Of a stretch of 15,171 nt of DNA, positions 1 to 8,644 are shown in pieces. The first letter of the stretch is position 1. Each line of letters begins with the position of its first letter. Source of the DNA: Bacteroidia bacterium (GTDB lineage Bacteria > Bacteroidota > Bacteroidia > Bacteroidales > Azobacteroidaceae); the NCBI GenBank assembly GCA_026000155.1, contig BNYG01000044.1:1-15171 (forward strand). Direction: 5' to 3'. Made by a program: the position numbers and the translations under genes. A model generated the notes under the pieces. It had not been told where the DNA came from and ran no database searches. It was given only the letters and a program-made list of their open reading frames with translations.

Positions 1-1037
<1,037 letters not shown>

Positions 1038-1039
1038 AC

Positions 1040-1438
1040 ATGGAGATAAAAAATGATAGCGCCATAAGGTATTTATTTTCTATTTCAATACTTGTATTTA
1101 TACTTTTGTGTTGTTTAAAAAATAAAATATTTACAATCGAAGAAAATTTTTCTTGGATGATAGTGCTCGTTATCTTTTTTTTGGGATATGGAATAATGGC
1201 TTATTTCATTGTAAATAAAAAAATCAAAACAGTGAGTCCCAAGCAAGTGGTTTCGCTTTATATGCTTTTGAAAGGAGGAAAACTGTTTTTGTTTCTTGCC
1301 GGTATGGTTGTTTATATGCTGACGGTTAAAATAGAAACCAAACGCTTTGTGTTGGTTTCAGTAGCGATATATTTTATTTATCTGTTGTGGGATACCTGGT
1401 TTTTGACTTCCACGGAAAAAAAGTTGAAGAAGAAATGA
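1040..1438 (+). CDS. Small four-helix membrane protein in the atpI position
   Basis: The product is a 132-aa, very hydrophobic protein with four predicted membrane segments: about residues 9-28 (IRYLFSISILVFILLCCL), 40-60, 75-98 and 105-127. It lies between atpC and atpB, where Bacteroidota operons often carry a poorly conserved small membrane protein. By position it is the counterpart of AtpI, which has been linked to c-ring assembly or Mg2+ supply, but I see no clear AtpI signature and do not assign the symbol. An in-frame ATG at 1025 lies inside atpC; I prefer 1040, just after the atpC stop. The stop at 1436-1438 overlaps the atpB start (ATGA). Codon use is more AT-rich than in its neighbours. 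Confidence 0.8.
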   Translation: MEIKNDSAIRYLFSISILVFILLCCLKNKIFTIEENFSWMIVLVIFFLGYGIMAYFIVNKKIKTVSPKQVVSLYMLLKGGKLFLFLAGMVVYMLTVKIETKRFVLVSVAIYFIYLLWDTWFLTSTEKKLKKK

Positions 1439-2616
1439 AATTGAATAAATTCAATAAAACGAAAATACTTGTCATTGCGGGCTTGACCCGCAATCCCCTC
1501 CCAATCGTTAAACACTTATTAACGATGTTCATGGGATGGCGGGTCAAGCCCGCCATGACAGTTTGGTCCATAATATTATTTTTCTCTTTGGGAACATTCC
1601 CTGCTCACTCCGAAGAACAAGCAACGGACTTAAACGTCCGCGAATTAATCCTCGACCACGTAGGAGACGGATACGGCTGGCACATTACTACTTTCGGACA
1701 TACCCCTATTTCCATTCCTTTACCGATTATCGTAAAAGGCCGGGAAAGCGGTTGGCAGGTTTTTTCTTCCGCGAAATTTCATCACGGACACGAATCGTAC
1801 AAAGGTTTTTCCATTGCCAAAGGAGGAGATTATAAAGGTAAAATTGTAGAAACTTTGGCATCCGGAGAAGAAGTACGACCCTGGGATTTTTCTTTAACAA
1901 AAAATGCTTTCGCCTTGGTATTGAGCAGTATAGTTCTAATCATTCTGATTCTTTTCTGCGCCAATTGGTACAAAAAACGGCAAGGCAAACCGGAAGAAGC
2001 TTCACCCGGCGGATTTATCGCCTTTGTAGAAATGGTGATCATGAGCGTGGTGGATGGTGTTATCAAGCCCTGTATCGGTAAAAATTACAAACGCTATACA
2101 CCTTATTTATTGACCGTATTCTTTTTTATCATATTCAATAATTTATTGGGATTAATCCCCATCTTCCCGGGAGGCGCCAATGTAACCGGAAATATTGCCG
2201 TTACCTGCATTCTCGCTTTATTTACTTTTGTCATTGTAAATATTTATGGGACAAAAGAATACTGGAAAGAAATTTTCTGGCCGGATGTACCCACCTGGTT
2301 GAAAATACCTCTCCCGATTATGCCCGCCATTGAACTGGTAGGCGTATTCACCAAGCCCTTCGCCTTGATGATTCGTTTGTTTGCGAACATTCTGGCGGGA
2401 CATGCTATCGTATTGGGATTGACGTGCATGATATTCCTCACCGTCAGTCTGGGAGCAGCGATGAATACCGGAATGAGTGTTTTATCCATCGTAATGACCA
2501 TCTTCATTGATTGTGTGGAATTATTGGTAGCTTATATCCAGGCATACGTATTCACCATGCTGTCGGCGGTTTTTATCGGATTATCGCAAGTGGAACCACA
2601 TCATGTGAAGAACTAA
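1435..2616 (+). CDS. atpB: ATP synthase Fo subunit a, with a repeat-derived insert in its leader
   Basis: Subunit a forms the proton half-channels next to the c-ring. The product is 393 aa with the Bacteroidota layout: a secretion-type leader, a periplasmic domain of about 120 residues (LNVRELILDHVGDGYGWHIT onward), then the membrane core. The essential arginine is R314 (codon 2374-2376) in KPFALMIRLFANILAGH; other conserved parts are LLGLIPIFPGGANVTGNIAV and the C-terminal ELLVAYIQAYVFTMLSAVFI. I chose the ATG at 1435 because it overlaps the previous stop as ATGA; an ATG at 1387 lies inside the upstream gene. Residues 13-42 are encoded by a palindromic repeat. Without them the leader reads MKLNKFNKTKIL joined to VWSIILFFSLGTFPAHS, an ordinary signal peptide. 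The ATG at 1555, at the end of the repeat, is an alternative start that would skip the insert. Confidence 0.95.
   Translation: MKLNKFNKTKILVIAGLTRNPLPIVKHLLTMFMGWRVKPAMTVWSIILFFSLGTFPAHSEEQATDLNVRELILDHVGDGYGWHITTFGHTPISIPLPIIVKGRESGWQVFSSAKFHHGHESYKGFSIAKGGDYKGKIVETLASGEEVRPWDFSLTKNAFALVLSSIVLIILILFCANWYKKRQGKPEEASPGGFIAFVEMVIMSVVDGVIKPCIGKNYKRYTPYLLTVFFFIIFNNLLGLIPIFPGGANVTGNIAVTCILALFTFVIVNIYGTKEYWKEIFWPDVPTWLKIPLPIMPAIELVGVFTKPFALMIRLFANILAGHAIVLGLTCMIFLTVSLGAAMNTGMSVLSIVMTIFIDCVELLVAYIQAYVFTMLSAVFIGLSQVEPHHVKN
1471..1559. repeat. Palindromic repeat element (two 41-bp arms) inside the atpB leader
   Basis: Two 41-bp arms (1471-1511 and 1519-1559) are inverted copies with 34 of 41 positions matching and a 7-base loop (1512-1518). 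Each arm also contains its own small hairpin (GCGGG/CCCGC around TTGA or TCAA), so the whole could fold as a branched hairpin. It is 30 codons long and open in the atpB frame, giving VIAGLTRNP on the left. The minus strand is also open and gives the similar VMAGLTRHP, so it can be inserted in either direction without stopping translation. One arm of the same family lies at 3943-3983 in atpH. Confidence 0.88.
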
Positions 2617-2663
2617 GAACTAAAAATTAGAAACAGTAAAATTAAATAAAATACAAATATTAA

Positions 2664-2924
<261 letters not shown>

Positions 2925-2930
2925 AGCCTT

Positions 2931-3425
2931 ATGTCACTATTAACACCGGATCCCGGCTTACTTTTTTGGATGCTGGTATCCTTCGGGATTGTATTCTTTG
3001 TATTGGCGAAATACGGTTTCCACATCATCGTAAAGATGGTGGACGAACGGAAAGCCTATATCGACCGCTCATTGGAGTCGGCCAGGCAGGCCAACGAACG
3101 CCTGAAAGGAATCAAGGAAGAAGGGGAACGGATTTTAAGTGAAGCCCGCGATGAACAAGTACGTATCTTAAAGGAAGCCAATGAGATACGCACCAACATC
3201 ATCAACAAGGCCAAAGACCAGGCGCATGTCGAAACAGGTAAAATAATGGAAGAAGCCCGGGTCAATATTCAAAAGGAAAAGGAAACGGCTATGCGTGAAA
3301 TTCACAATCAGATAGCCGTCCTTTCGATTGGTATTGCCGAAAAAATTCTTCGTAAAAACCTCGAAAACAAACCTGCTCAGGTCGAATTGGTGGATAAGTT
3401 AATTGAAGAAGCACAATTGAATTGA
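2931..3425 (+). CDS. atpF: ATP synthase Fo subunit b (peripheral stalk)
   Basis: The b subunit anchors the peripheral stalk in the membrane and holds the F1 head still against the rotor. The product is 164 aa with one N-terminal membrane segment (about residues 9-27, LLFWMLVSFGIVFFVLAKY). A long charged, heptad-rich helix follows (about 40-140, rich in Glu, Lys, Arg and Ala, for example ARQANERLKGIKEEGERIL), expected to form the coiled coil. The C-terminus, GIAEKILRKNLENKPAQVEL, is typical of the region that binds delta. It lies between atpE (6 bases upstream) and atpH (4 bases downstream). Length is normal for the family. Confidence 0.96.
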   Translation: MSLLTPDPGLLFWMLVSFGIVFFVLAKYGFHIIVKMVDERKAYIDRSLESARQANERLKGIKEEGERILSEARDEQVRILKEANEIRTNIINKAKDQAHVETGKIMEEARVNIQKEKETAMREIHNQIAVLSIGIAEKILRKNLENKPAQVELVDKLIEEAQLN

Positions 3426-3429
3426 ACGG

Positions 3430-3990
3430 ATGGACACAGGAGTAATTTCAACCCGGTATGCGCGAGCCATTTATAATTATGCCGCCGAAACAGGAAACGA
3501 AACGGCATTGTACAGGGAAATGCAGCTATTGGCGAAGAATTTCACGGCATTTCCGACCCTCCGGGAAGTGATGAACGACCCGACGGTGGCTCCGGAACAA
3601 AAAATAAGGGTTCTGACTACGGCTTGCGGAATGCGCCCCAATGAGACATTGAAACAAATCCTTCAGTTGATTATCGGGAACAAAAGGGCGAACTACATGG
3701 AAAATATTGCCCTGATGTATGACAAAGTTTACCGGAAAGCCAAAGGAATTGTGATTGTGCAGCTGACTACCGTGGAAAAAGCCGGCGAAGAAACAAAAGA
3801 AGCCCTTCTTCCGGTGATTGCCCAGGCAACCGGAGGACAAATCGAATTCCACACGGAAACAAATCCGGACCTTATCGGCGGATTTATTTTGGAAATAGAA
3901 GATAAACGCTTGGATGCAAGCGTGAAAAATCAGGTAAACACTGTCATTGCGGACTTGATCCGCAATCCCATGAGCACCGTTAATAAATGA
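3430..3990 (+). CDS. atpH: ATP synthase F1 subunit delta, with a repeat-derived C-terminus
   Basis: Delta sits on top of the alpha/beta hexamer and joins it to the b stalk. The product is 186 aa, near the usual length. The helical N-terminal domain is recognisable ([36 protein letters not shown]), as is the late [20 protein letters not shown] of the C-terminal domain. After that point, where other deltas end in a helix of the kind LRRIRKEL, residues 172-186 ([15 protein letters not shown]) are encoded by one arm of the palindromic repeat family also found in the atpB leader. The native C-terminal helix therefore seems to have been replaced or overwritten. Spacing to atpA is 10 bases. Confidence 0.95.
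   Translation: MDTGVISTRYARAIYNYAAETGNETALYREMQLLAKNFTAFPTLREVMNDPTVAPEQKIRVLTTACGMRPNETLKQILQLIIGNKRANYMENIALMYDKVYRKAKGIVIVQLTTVEKAGEETKEALLPVIAQATGGQIEFHTETNPDLIGGFILEIEDKRLDASVKNQVNTVIADLIRNPMSTVNK
3943..3983. repeat. Solo arm of the atpB-type palindromic repeat, at the atpH 3' end
   Basis: These 41 bases match the inverted right arm of the atpB element (1519-1559) at 35 of 41 positions, including GTCAT at the start and CCCATGA and CGTTAA near the end. The arm keeps its own inner hairpin (TGCGGACTTGATCCGCA). It is read in the same phase as in atpB (V-I-A-D-L-I-R-N-P), and the atpH stop lies just beyond it at 3988-3990. No second arm follows. Confidence 0.82.
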
Positions 3991-4000
3991 CAAACAAAAT

Positions 4001-5581
4001 ATGAGCGATATTAAAGCAAGTGAAGTTTCAGATGTTCTGAAAATGCAACTGGAAGGGATTGACACCCGCGTCAAATTTGAAGAAGTCGGAAAAGTACTGC
4101 AAGTCAGCGACGGTGTGGTACGTATTTTCGGTTTGAGCAACGCCGAAGCCGGCGAACTGCTCCAATTCGACAATGGCGAAATGGCGGTGGTAATGAACCT
4201 GGAAGAAGATAATGTGGGTGCGGTACTTTTTGGCGTAACCGACAGTGTCAAAGAAGGCGACACCGTGAAACGAACCAAACGGATTGCCAATATCCCCATG
4301 GGCGAAGGAATGTTAGGTCGCGTGGTCAATCCGCTCGGTCAACCCTTGGACGGAAAAGGACCGATAACCGGGGAATTGATCGACATGCCTTTGGAACGGA
4401 AAGCGCCCGGTGTCATCTTCCGCCAACCGGTCACCGAACCGCTGCAAACGGGACTGAAATCCATAGACGCCATGATTCCCATCGGCCGCGGTCAACGGGA
4501 ATTGATTATCGGCGACCGCCAAACCGGAAAAACCGCCATCGGAATAGATACCATTATCAATCAGCGGTCGAATTACGAAGCCGGCGACCCGGTTTACTGT
4601 ATCTACGTGGCAATCGGACAAAAAGGTTCGACTGTGGCGAACATTGTCAATACTTTGCAGGAACACGGCGCGATGGCTTACACAATTATCGTGATTGCTA
4701 CTGCTTCCGACCCGGCCGCTTTGCAGTTTTACGCTCCTTTTGCCGGCGCCGCTATCGGTGAATATTTCCGCGATTCGGGACGTCATGCCCTGGTTATCTA
4801 CGACGATTTATCCAAGCAAGCCGTTGCCTACCGGGAAGTCTCGCTGGTTCTCCGACGTCCGTCGGGACGGGAAGCCTATCCGGGTGATATTTTTTATCTG
4901 CATTCCCGCTTGTTGGAACGCGCCGCTAAAATTATCAACAACGATGAAGTGGCCGCCAAAATGAATGACTTGCCCGATAATCTGAAAACAAAAGTCAAAG
5001 GAGGCGGTTCGCTGACGGCGCTCCCCATCATAGAAACGCAAGCCGGCGATATTTCCGCTTACATCCCTACCAATGTGATTTCGATTACCGACGGGCAAAT
5101 CTTCCTCGAAACCGGTTTGTTCAATGCCGGGATACGTCCGGCGGTGAATGTCGGAATTTCCGTGTCGCGTGTGGGTGGTAATGCACAAATCAAGGCCATG
5201 AAAAAAGTGGCGGGTACTTTGAAAACCGACCAGGCGCAATTCCGTGAATTGGAAGCATTTACCAAATTCGGAGGCGACATGGATGCTGTGACGCGCGCTA
5301 CCTTGGATAAAGGCCGGAAAAATTCCGAATTGCTGATTCAACCGCAATACTATCCGATACCGGTTGAAAAGGAAATAGCTATCATCTACGTGGGTACGCA
5401 AGGCTTGTTATCCGGTGTTCCGGTAGAAAAAGTACGCGATTTTGAAGCGGCATTCTTGGATATTCTGGAAATGAAACACCGGGAAGATATTTTGGATGTG
5501 TTAAAAAAAGGCATCCTGAATGCGGAAGTGGAAGAAAAATTAAAGAATACGGCCATAGAAATTGCCAAGAATTATAAATAA
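4001..5581 (+). CDS. atpA: ATP synthase F1 subunit alpha
   Basis: Alpha alternates with beta in the F1 head and binds nucleotide at non-catalytic sites. The product is 526 aa, slightly longer than the E. coli protein (513). The P-loop is GDRQTGKT at residues 171-178. The Walker B region is [17 protein letters not shown] (about 263-279). The signature [13 protein letters not shown] segment appears here as [11 protein letters not shown], with the arginine finger R390 that reaches the catalytic site. No key residue is missing. The TAA stop shares its last base with the ATG of atpG (5579-5583), so the two are coupled. Confidence 0.98.
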   Translation: MSDIKASEVSDVLKMQLEGIDTRVKFEEVGKVLQVSDGVVRIFGLSNAEAGELLQFDNGEMAVVMNLEEDNVGAVLFGVTDSVKEGDTVKRTKRIANIPMGEGMLGRVVNPLGQPLDGKGPITGELIDMPLERKAPGVIFRQPVTEPLQTGLKSIDAMIPIGRGQRELIIGDRQTGKTAIGIDTIINQRSNYEAGDPVYCIYVAIGQKGSTVANIVNTLQEHGAMAYTIIVIATASDPAALQFYAPFAGAAIGEYFRDSGRHALVIYDDLSKQAVAYREVSLVLRRPSGREAYPGDIFYLHSRLLERAAKIINNDEVAAKMNDLPDNLKTKVKGGGSLTALPIIETQAGDISAYIPTNVISITDGQIFLETGLFNAGIRPAVNVGISVSRVGGNAQIKAMKKVAGTLKTDQAQFRELEAFTKFGGDMDAVTRATLDKGRKNSELLIQPQYYPIPVEKEIAIIYVGTQGLLSGVPVEKVRDFEAAFLDILEMKHREDILDVLKKGILNAEVEEKLKNTAIEIAKNYK

Positions 5582-6459
5582 TGGCTTCACTAAAAGAAAT
5601 AAAAGGCCGGATTGCCTCCGTAAAATCGACTCAGAAAATTACTTCCGCCATGAAAATGGTGGCCTCGGCGAAATTACGGAAAGCCCAATATAAAATTGAC
5701 AGCTTCCTGCCCTACCAATATAAATTGAACGAAATGCTCCACTCGTTCCTGTCTTCCATTACGGATTTTGATTCCAATCTGGCGGAAGTCAGGGAAGTGA
5801 AGCGCGTGGCCATCGTGGTGCTTTCGTCCAATTCCAGTTTGTGCGGGGCATTCAATTCGAATATTGTCAAACTACTCAAAGAAACACTTAACAAATACAA
5901 GGATTTAGGTTGTAACCATGTAGAGATTTATCCCATCGGGAAAAAAGTAGAAGAGCAGGTACGCAAAATGACCCTACCTTTCAAAGTAATGGGAAGTTAT
6001 ACCGAATTAATGGATAAACCCAATTTTGAAGGAGCCAAACAGATTTCCGAAGAGTTGATGAACGATTTCCTGCATCATAAAATCGACAAAGTAGAATTGC
6101 TGTACAATCATTTCAAAAATACGTCCATCCAAATTCCTACTGCCGAACAATACCTGCCCATCAATCTGACGGAAGAAAAACCGGTCGTTTCCACCATCCA
6201 AACAGATTACCTCATCGAACCGGATAAGGAAACGGTTTTACAATTGCTGATTCCCAAGTCGTTGCACAGCAAAGTGTATGCGGTTTTATTGGATTCCGCA
6301 GCAGCCGAACAAGGCGCACGGGTAGTAGCCATGCAAATTGCGACCGACAATGCCGGCGACATCCTCGATGAACTTACGATTCAGTACAACAAACAACGGC
6401 AGCAGTCGATTACCAGCGAGCTGCTGGATATTATCGGGGGGTCAGAAGCGCAGAAATAA
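5581..6459 (+). CDS. atpG: ATP synthase F1 subunit gamma
   Basis: Gamma is the central rotor shaft turning inside the alpha/beta hexamer. The product is 292 aa, normal for the family. The N-terminal helix is typical ([20 protein letters not shown], then TSAMKMVASAKLRKAQ), the middle carries SSNSSLCGAFNSNI, and the C-terminal helix is ASRAT-type in position but reads ATDNAGDILDELTIQYNKQR followed by QQSITSELLDI, as expected for gamma. It is the last gene of the atp operon here; no further atp gene follows before the transposase unit. Confidence 0.98.
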   Translation: MASLKEIKGRIASVKSTQKITSAMKMVASAKLRKAQYKIDSFLPYQYKLNEMLHSFLSSITDFDSNLAEVREVKRVAIVVLSSNSSLCGAFNSNIVKLLKETLNKYKDLGCNHVEIYPIGKKVEEQVRKMTLPFKVMGSYTELMDKPNFEGAKQISEELMNDFLHHKIDKVELLYNHFKNTSIQIPTAEQYLPINLTEEKPVVSTIQTDYLIEPDKETVLQLLIPKSLHSKVYAVLLDSAAAEQGARVVAMQIATDNAGDILDELTIQYNKQRQQSITSELLDIIGGSEAQK

Positions 6460-6479
6460 AAAAGGCTAAATCTTTTTTT
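6458..6479 (+). terminator. Weak candidate terminator after atpG
   Basis: AAAAAAG pairs with CTTTTTT across a 7-base loop, ending in a run of seven T at 6473-6479. The stem is almost entirely A:T and starts inside the atpG stop codon, so it is a poor intrinsic terminator. It is listed because it lies exactly where the operon should end and nothing stronger is visible before 6530. Confidence 0.3.
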
Positions 6480-6488
6480 GAGGTGTTA

Positions 6489-6525
6489 TGTCAGAATTTA
6501 TGACACTATGAAAGAATTTATGACA
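6489..6525. repeat. Short tandem of AGAATTTATGACA
   Basis: The 13-mer AGAATTTATGACA occurs at 6493-6505 and 6513-6525, 20 bases apart. The first copy is also flanked by an inverted TGTCA (6489-6493), giving TGTCA-N7-TGACA. It lies between the atp operon and the transposase unit. It could be a small regulatory site or leftover mobile-element sequence; I cannot decide. Confidence 0.5.
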
Positions 6526-6529
6526 GTAA

Positions 6530-6558
6530 CCCTTATTTTCAAAGGTTCCCTTAGTAGC
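6530..6558. repeat. Left 29-bp terminal inverted repeat of the RAYT unit
   Basis: Perfect inverted copy of 7123-7151. It begins CCCTTATTTTCAAAGG and ends CTTAGTAGC, and it contains a small inner hairpin (AAGG-TTC-CCTT). Confidence 0.92.
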
Positions 6559-6592
6559 TCGATTTATTTCTCCACCTCCTACCCTTATTCCC

Positions 6593-7033
6593 TTATTTCA
6601 CTCCCAATGTGTGCTGATAAAATTTCATAAACGTATCTAATTCTTCGGCAAACGTACGTCTTTTATGATGTTCGGGCTGATGAAGGATATATTTGCATAC
6701 TTTATCAATATCGCCTTTGGAAACGGAGAATGCAGAACAAGAGTCTTGCCATTTGAATTTTCCTGCACATAACTTGTTTCCGTTAATGAAAATTTCCGAA
6801 GCATTGGCAATCATTTCTGCTAATGCTTTTTCACTCATAGCGGGGTCACGCGAAACGAGGAAATGAGCATGTTCAGGATTAGCATATATAGCATACATCC
6901 TGCAATCGTGATTATTTACTATTCCGGTGATGTATTTTTCTATTCGTTCACGATGCTTTGGGGTAATACAAGGAAACCGGTCTTGCGTTGTGAATACAAA
7001 ATGGGTGTAAAGATTATTGTATTTTATTTCCAT
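6593..7033 (-). CDS. IS200-like Y1 transposase, REP-associated (RAYT) type
   Basis: The product is a 146-aa HUH single-strand endonuclease expected to cut and rejoin DNA at hairpin-containing sites. The HUH metal-binding pair is H55-A56-H57 in NPEHAHFLVS. The conserved WQ-x4-AFSVS block is at residues 95-105 (W95, Q96, AFSVS). The catalytic tyrosine is most likely Y115 in KYILHQPEHH, the usual motif of this group. An upstream in-frame ATG at 7075 would add 14 residues lying inside the repeat zone; I chose 7033 because the protein then begins at the expected beta strand (MEIKYNNLYTHFVFTTQDRF) and sits just after a promoter-like TATATTTG. The stop codon falls within a CCCTTATT repeat. The gene looks intact. 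Confidence 0.88.
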   Translation of the reverse strand: MEIKYNNLYTHFVFTTQDRFPCITPKHRERIEKYITGIVNNHDCRMYAIYANPEHAHFLVSRDPAMSEKALAEMIANASEIFINGNKLCAGKFKWQDSCSAFSVSKGDIDKVCKYILHQPEHHKRRTFAEELDTFMKFYQHTLGVK

Positions 7034-7048
7034 AATTTGATTTTTCTG

Positions 7049-7056
7049 CAAATATA
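7049..7056 (-). promoter_or_regulatory. Candidate -7 box of the transposase promoter
   Basis: The minus strand reads TATATTTG, a match to the Bacteroidota TAnnTTTG consensus, 16 bases before the transposase ATG. No good TTTG lies 19-21 bases further upstream, so the call rests on the -7 box alone. It sits inside the right-hand repeat cluster. Confidence 0.35.
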
Positions 7057-7122
7057 CAAAAAATAAGGGAACCAACGGTCAACGGAGTTAATAAGGGGAG
7101 GAAGGGGGATTGATTTTTCTAT

Positions 7123-7151
7123 GCTACTAAGGGAACCTTTGAAAATAAGGG
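7123..7151. repeat. Right 29-bp terminal inverted repeat of the RAYT unit
   Basis: Perfect inverted copy of 6530-6558. It begins GCTACTAAGGGAACC and ends AAAATAAGGG. Confidence 0.92.
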
Positions 7152-7313
7152 CTAAGGATTACATCTTATTTTATTCTATTTCTATTTATGTGCAAATATA
7201 AATATTTCTCAGAATCTGACAATACCGAAAGTTCGTAAGCATTGCGGGAAAACGTTAGAAGAAAGCGAAAAAACAAAATTTTGTTTTTCAGAGGATTGAA
7301 AAATAAAAATCAG

Positions 7314-7321
7314 TATCTTTG
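7314..7321 (+). promoter_or_regulatory. Candidate -7 box of the murA-rimM promoter
   Basis: TATCTTTG matches TAnnTTTG and lies 18 bases upstream of the murA ATG, giving a very short leader. No TTTG is present at the expected 19-21 base distance. The same octamer is used before gyrB. Confidence 0.5.
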
Positions 7322-7339
7322 TAGGAAAATAAAATTCGT

Positions 7340-8644
7340 ATGGCTTCATTTATTATTGAAGGAGGACATAAACTTCACGGAGAAATCGTTCCGCAGGGCG
7401 CAAAGAATGAGGCTTTGCAGGTTATCTGCGCTACTTTGCTGACACCGGAAAAAGTAACGATCCATAATATTCCGGATATCCTGGATGTCAATAACCTGAT
7501 TGTTTTGCTGAGTGAAATGGGAGTTAAAACCGATCATCCCCAGCCGGGAACTTACACCTTCCAGGCGGATGACGTGAATCTGGATTACCTTCAAACAGAA
7601 GAATTTTTCAAGAAAAGCGGTTCGTTGCGCGGTTCGGTCATGCTGGTGGGACCCTTGGTAGCGCGTTTCGGTTACGCTCTCATTCCCAAACCCGGAGGGG
7701 ACAAAATCGGCCGCCGCCGCTTGGATACCCATTTTATAGGCATTCAAAAATTAGGCGCTGAATTTCAATACGATACCGAACGTCGTGCTTACGAAGTGAA
7801 ATCCACCGGATTGCAAGGCGCTTATATGTTATTGGATGAAGCTTCAGTGACCGGTACGGCCAATATTTTAATGGCTTCTGTTTTGGCCGAAGGAAAAACA
7901 ACGATATACAATGCTGCTTGTGAACCTTACCTACAACAATTGACGAAAATGTTAATTGCGATGGGTGCAAAAATCAAAGGCTTGGCATCCAATCTGTTAA
8001 CGGTTGAAGGAGTGGAACAATTGCATGGTTGCGAACATACCATCCTGCCGGATATGATCGAAGTGGGAAGTTTTATCGGCATGGCTGCCATGACCGCCTC
8101 GGAATTGCGTATCAAAAATGTTTCTTACGACGATTTGGGCATCATTCCGGATGCTTTCCGCAAATTCGGGATTACCGTCAATCAGGAAAATGATGATATA
8201 ATTGTTCCGGCACAGGACGTTTATACCATTGATACCTTCATCGACGGCTCGATCATGACCATTGCAGATGCACCCTGGCCCGGATTAACGCCTGATTTGT
8301 TGAGCGTTTTCTTGGTCGTTGCCACACAAGCCAACGGAAGTGTTTTGATTCATCAAAAAATGTTCGAAAGCCGTTTATTTTTTGTCGATAAACTGATTGA
8401 CATGGGAGCGCAAATTATTTTATGCGATCCGCACCGCGCAACGGTAATCGGTTCCAACCGCCGCTATCCTTTGCGGGCAGCCAATATGGTTTCGCCGGAC
8501 ATCCGCGCCGGAATTGCCCTGCTGATTGCTGCGATGAGCGCTCAGGGAACCAGCAGGATCCATAATATCGACCAGATAGACCGGGGATATCAGGATATTG
8601 ACAAACGATTGAATGCTTTGGGAGCACGAATTACAAGAATATGA
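7340..8644 (+). CDS. murA: UDP-N-acetylglucosamine 1-carboxyvinyltransferase with Asp in the active-site loop
   Basis: MurA transfers enolpyruvate from PEP to UDP-GlcNAc, the first committed step of peptidoglycan synthesis, in the cytoplasm. The product is 434 aa, a little longer than E. coli MurA (419). It has the two inside-out alpha/beta lobes; the conserved lysine is K22 in PQGAKNEAL, the likely general acid/base aspartate is D319 in GLTPDLLS, and the late arginine is in SPDIRAG. In the active-site loop, where E. coli reads PGGC-x-IG-x-RP with Cys115, this protein reads PGGDKIGRRRLD with D121. Cys-to-Asp MurAs are active and not alkylated by fosfomycin (known from Mycobacterium and Chlamydia). 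The stop overlaps the rimM start (ATGA at 8641-8644). Confidence 0.96.
   Translation: MASFIIEGGHKLHGEIVPQGAKNEALQVICATLLTPEKVTIHNIPDILDVNNLIVLLSEMGVKTDHPQPGTYTFQADDVNLDYLQTEEFFKKSGSLRGSVMLVGPLVARFGYALIPKPGGDKIGRRRLDTHFIGIQKLGAEFQYDTERRAYEVKSTGLQGAYMLLDEASVTGTANILMASVLAEGKTTIYNAACEPYLQQLTKMLIAMGAKIKGLASNLLTVEGVEQLHGCEHTILPDMIEVGSFIGMAAMTASELRIKNVSYDDLGIIPDAFRKFGITVNQENDDIIVPAQDVYTIDTFIDGSIMTIADAPWPGLTPDLLSVFLVVATQANGSVLIHQKMFESRLFFVDKLIDMGAQIILCDPHRATVIGSNRRYPLRAANMVSPDIRAGIALLIAAMSAQGTSRIHNIDQIDRGYQDIDKRLNALGARITRI

Larger units (their letters stand above)
6530..7151. mobile_element. 622-bp inverted-repeat unit carrying an IS200-like/RAYT transposase
   Basis: The unit is bounded by perfect 29-bp inverted repeats (6530-6558 and 7123-7151) and contains one gene, the Y1 transposase at 6593-7033. 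Besides the ends, the octamer CCCTTATT occurs three times on the left (6530, 6582, 6590) and its complement AATAAGGG three times on the right (7062, 7090, 7144). GGTTCCC or its complement also occurs at 6544, 7067 and 7131. A Y1 transposase gene between inverted clusters of short repeats is the layout of a REPtron (RAYT gene plus flanking REPs). Classical IS200/IS605 elements lack long terminal inverted repeats. I see no target-site duplication, as expected for this enzyme class. Confidence 0.72.
7034..7339. other. Intergenic stretch between the transposase and murA
   Basis: This 306-base gap holds the transposase promoter candidate (7049-7056), the right-hand repeats of the RAYT unit (to 7151) and the murA promoter -7 box (7314-7321). 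From 7152 to 7313 I see only AT-rich sequence and no convincing gene. A 66-residue open frame starting at 7242 overlaps murA in another phase and resembles nothing. Confidence 0.5.

Noticed and set aside
1374..1571. 65-residue minus-strand ORF over the atpB leader
   Set aside because: It exists because the palindromic repeat is open on both strands; there is no separate gene context for it.
6530..7151. Possible CRISPR-like array from repeated CCCTTATT octamers
   Set aside because: The repeats are only 8 bases, unevenly spaced, and inverted between the two sides of the transposase gene, so they fit REP-type ends rather than an array.
7242..7442. 66-residue ORF overlapping the murA start in another phase
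   Set aside because: Lysine-rich translation of AT-rich leader followed by shifted murA codons; it crosses the murA promoter box.
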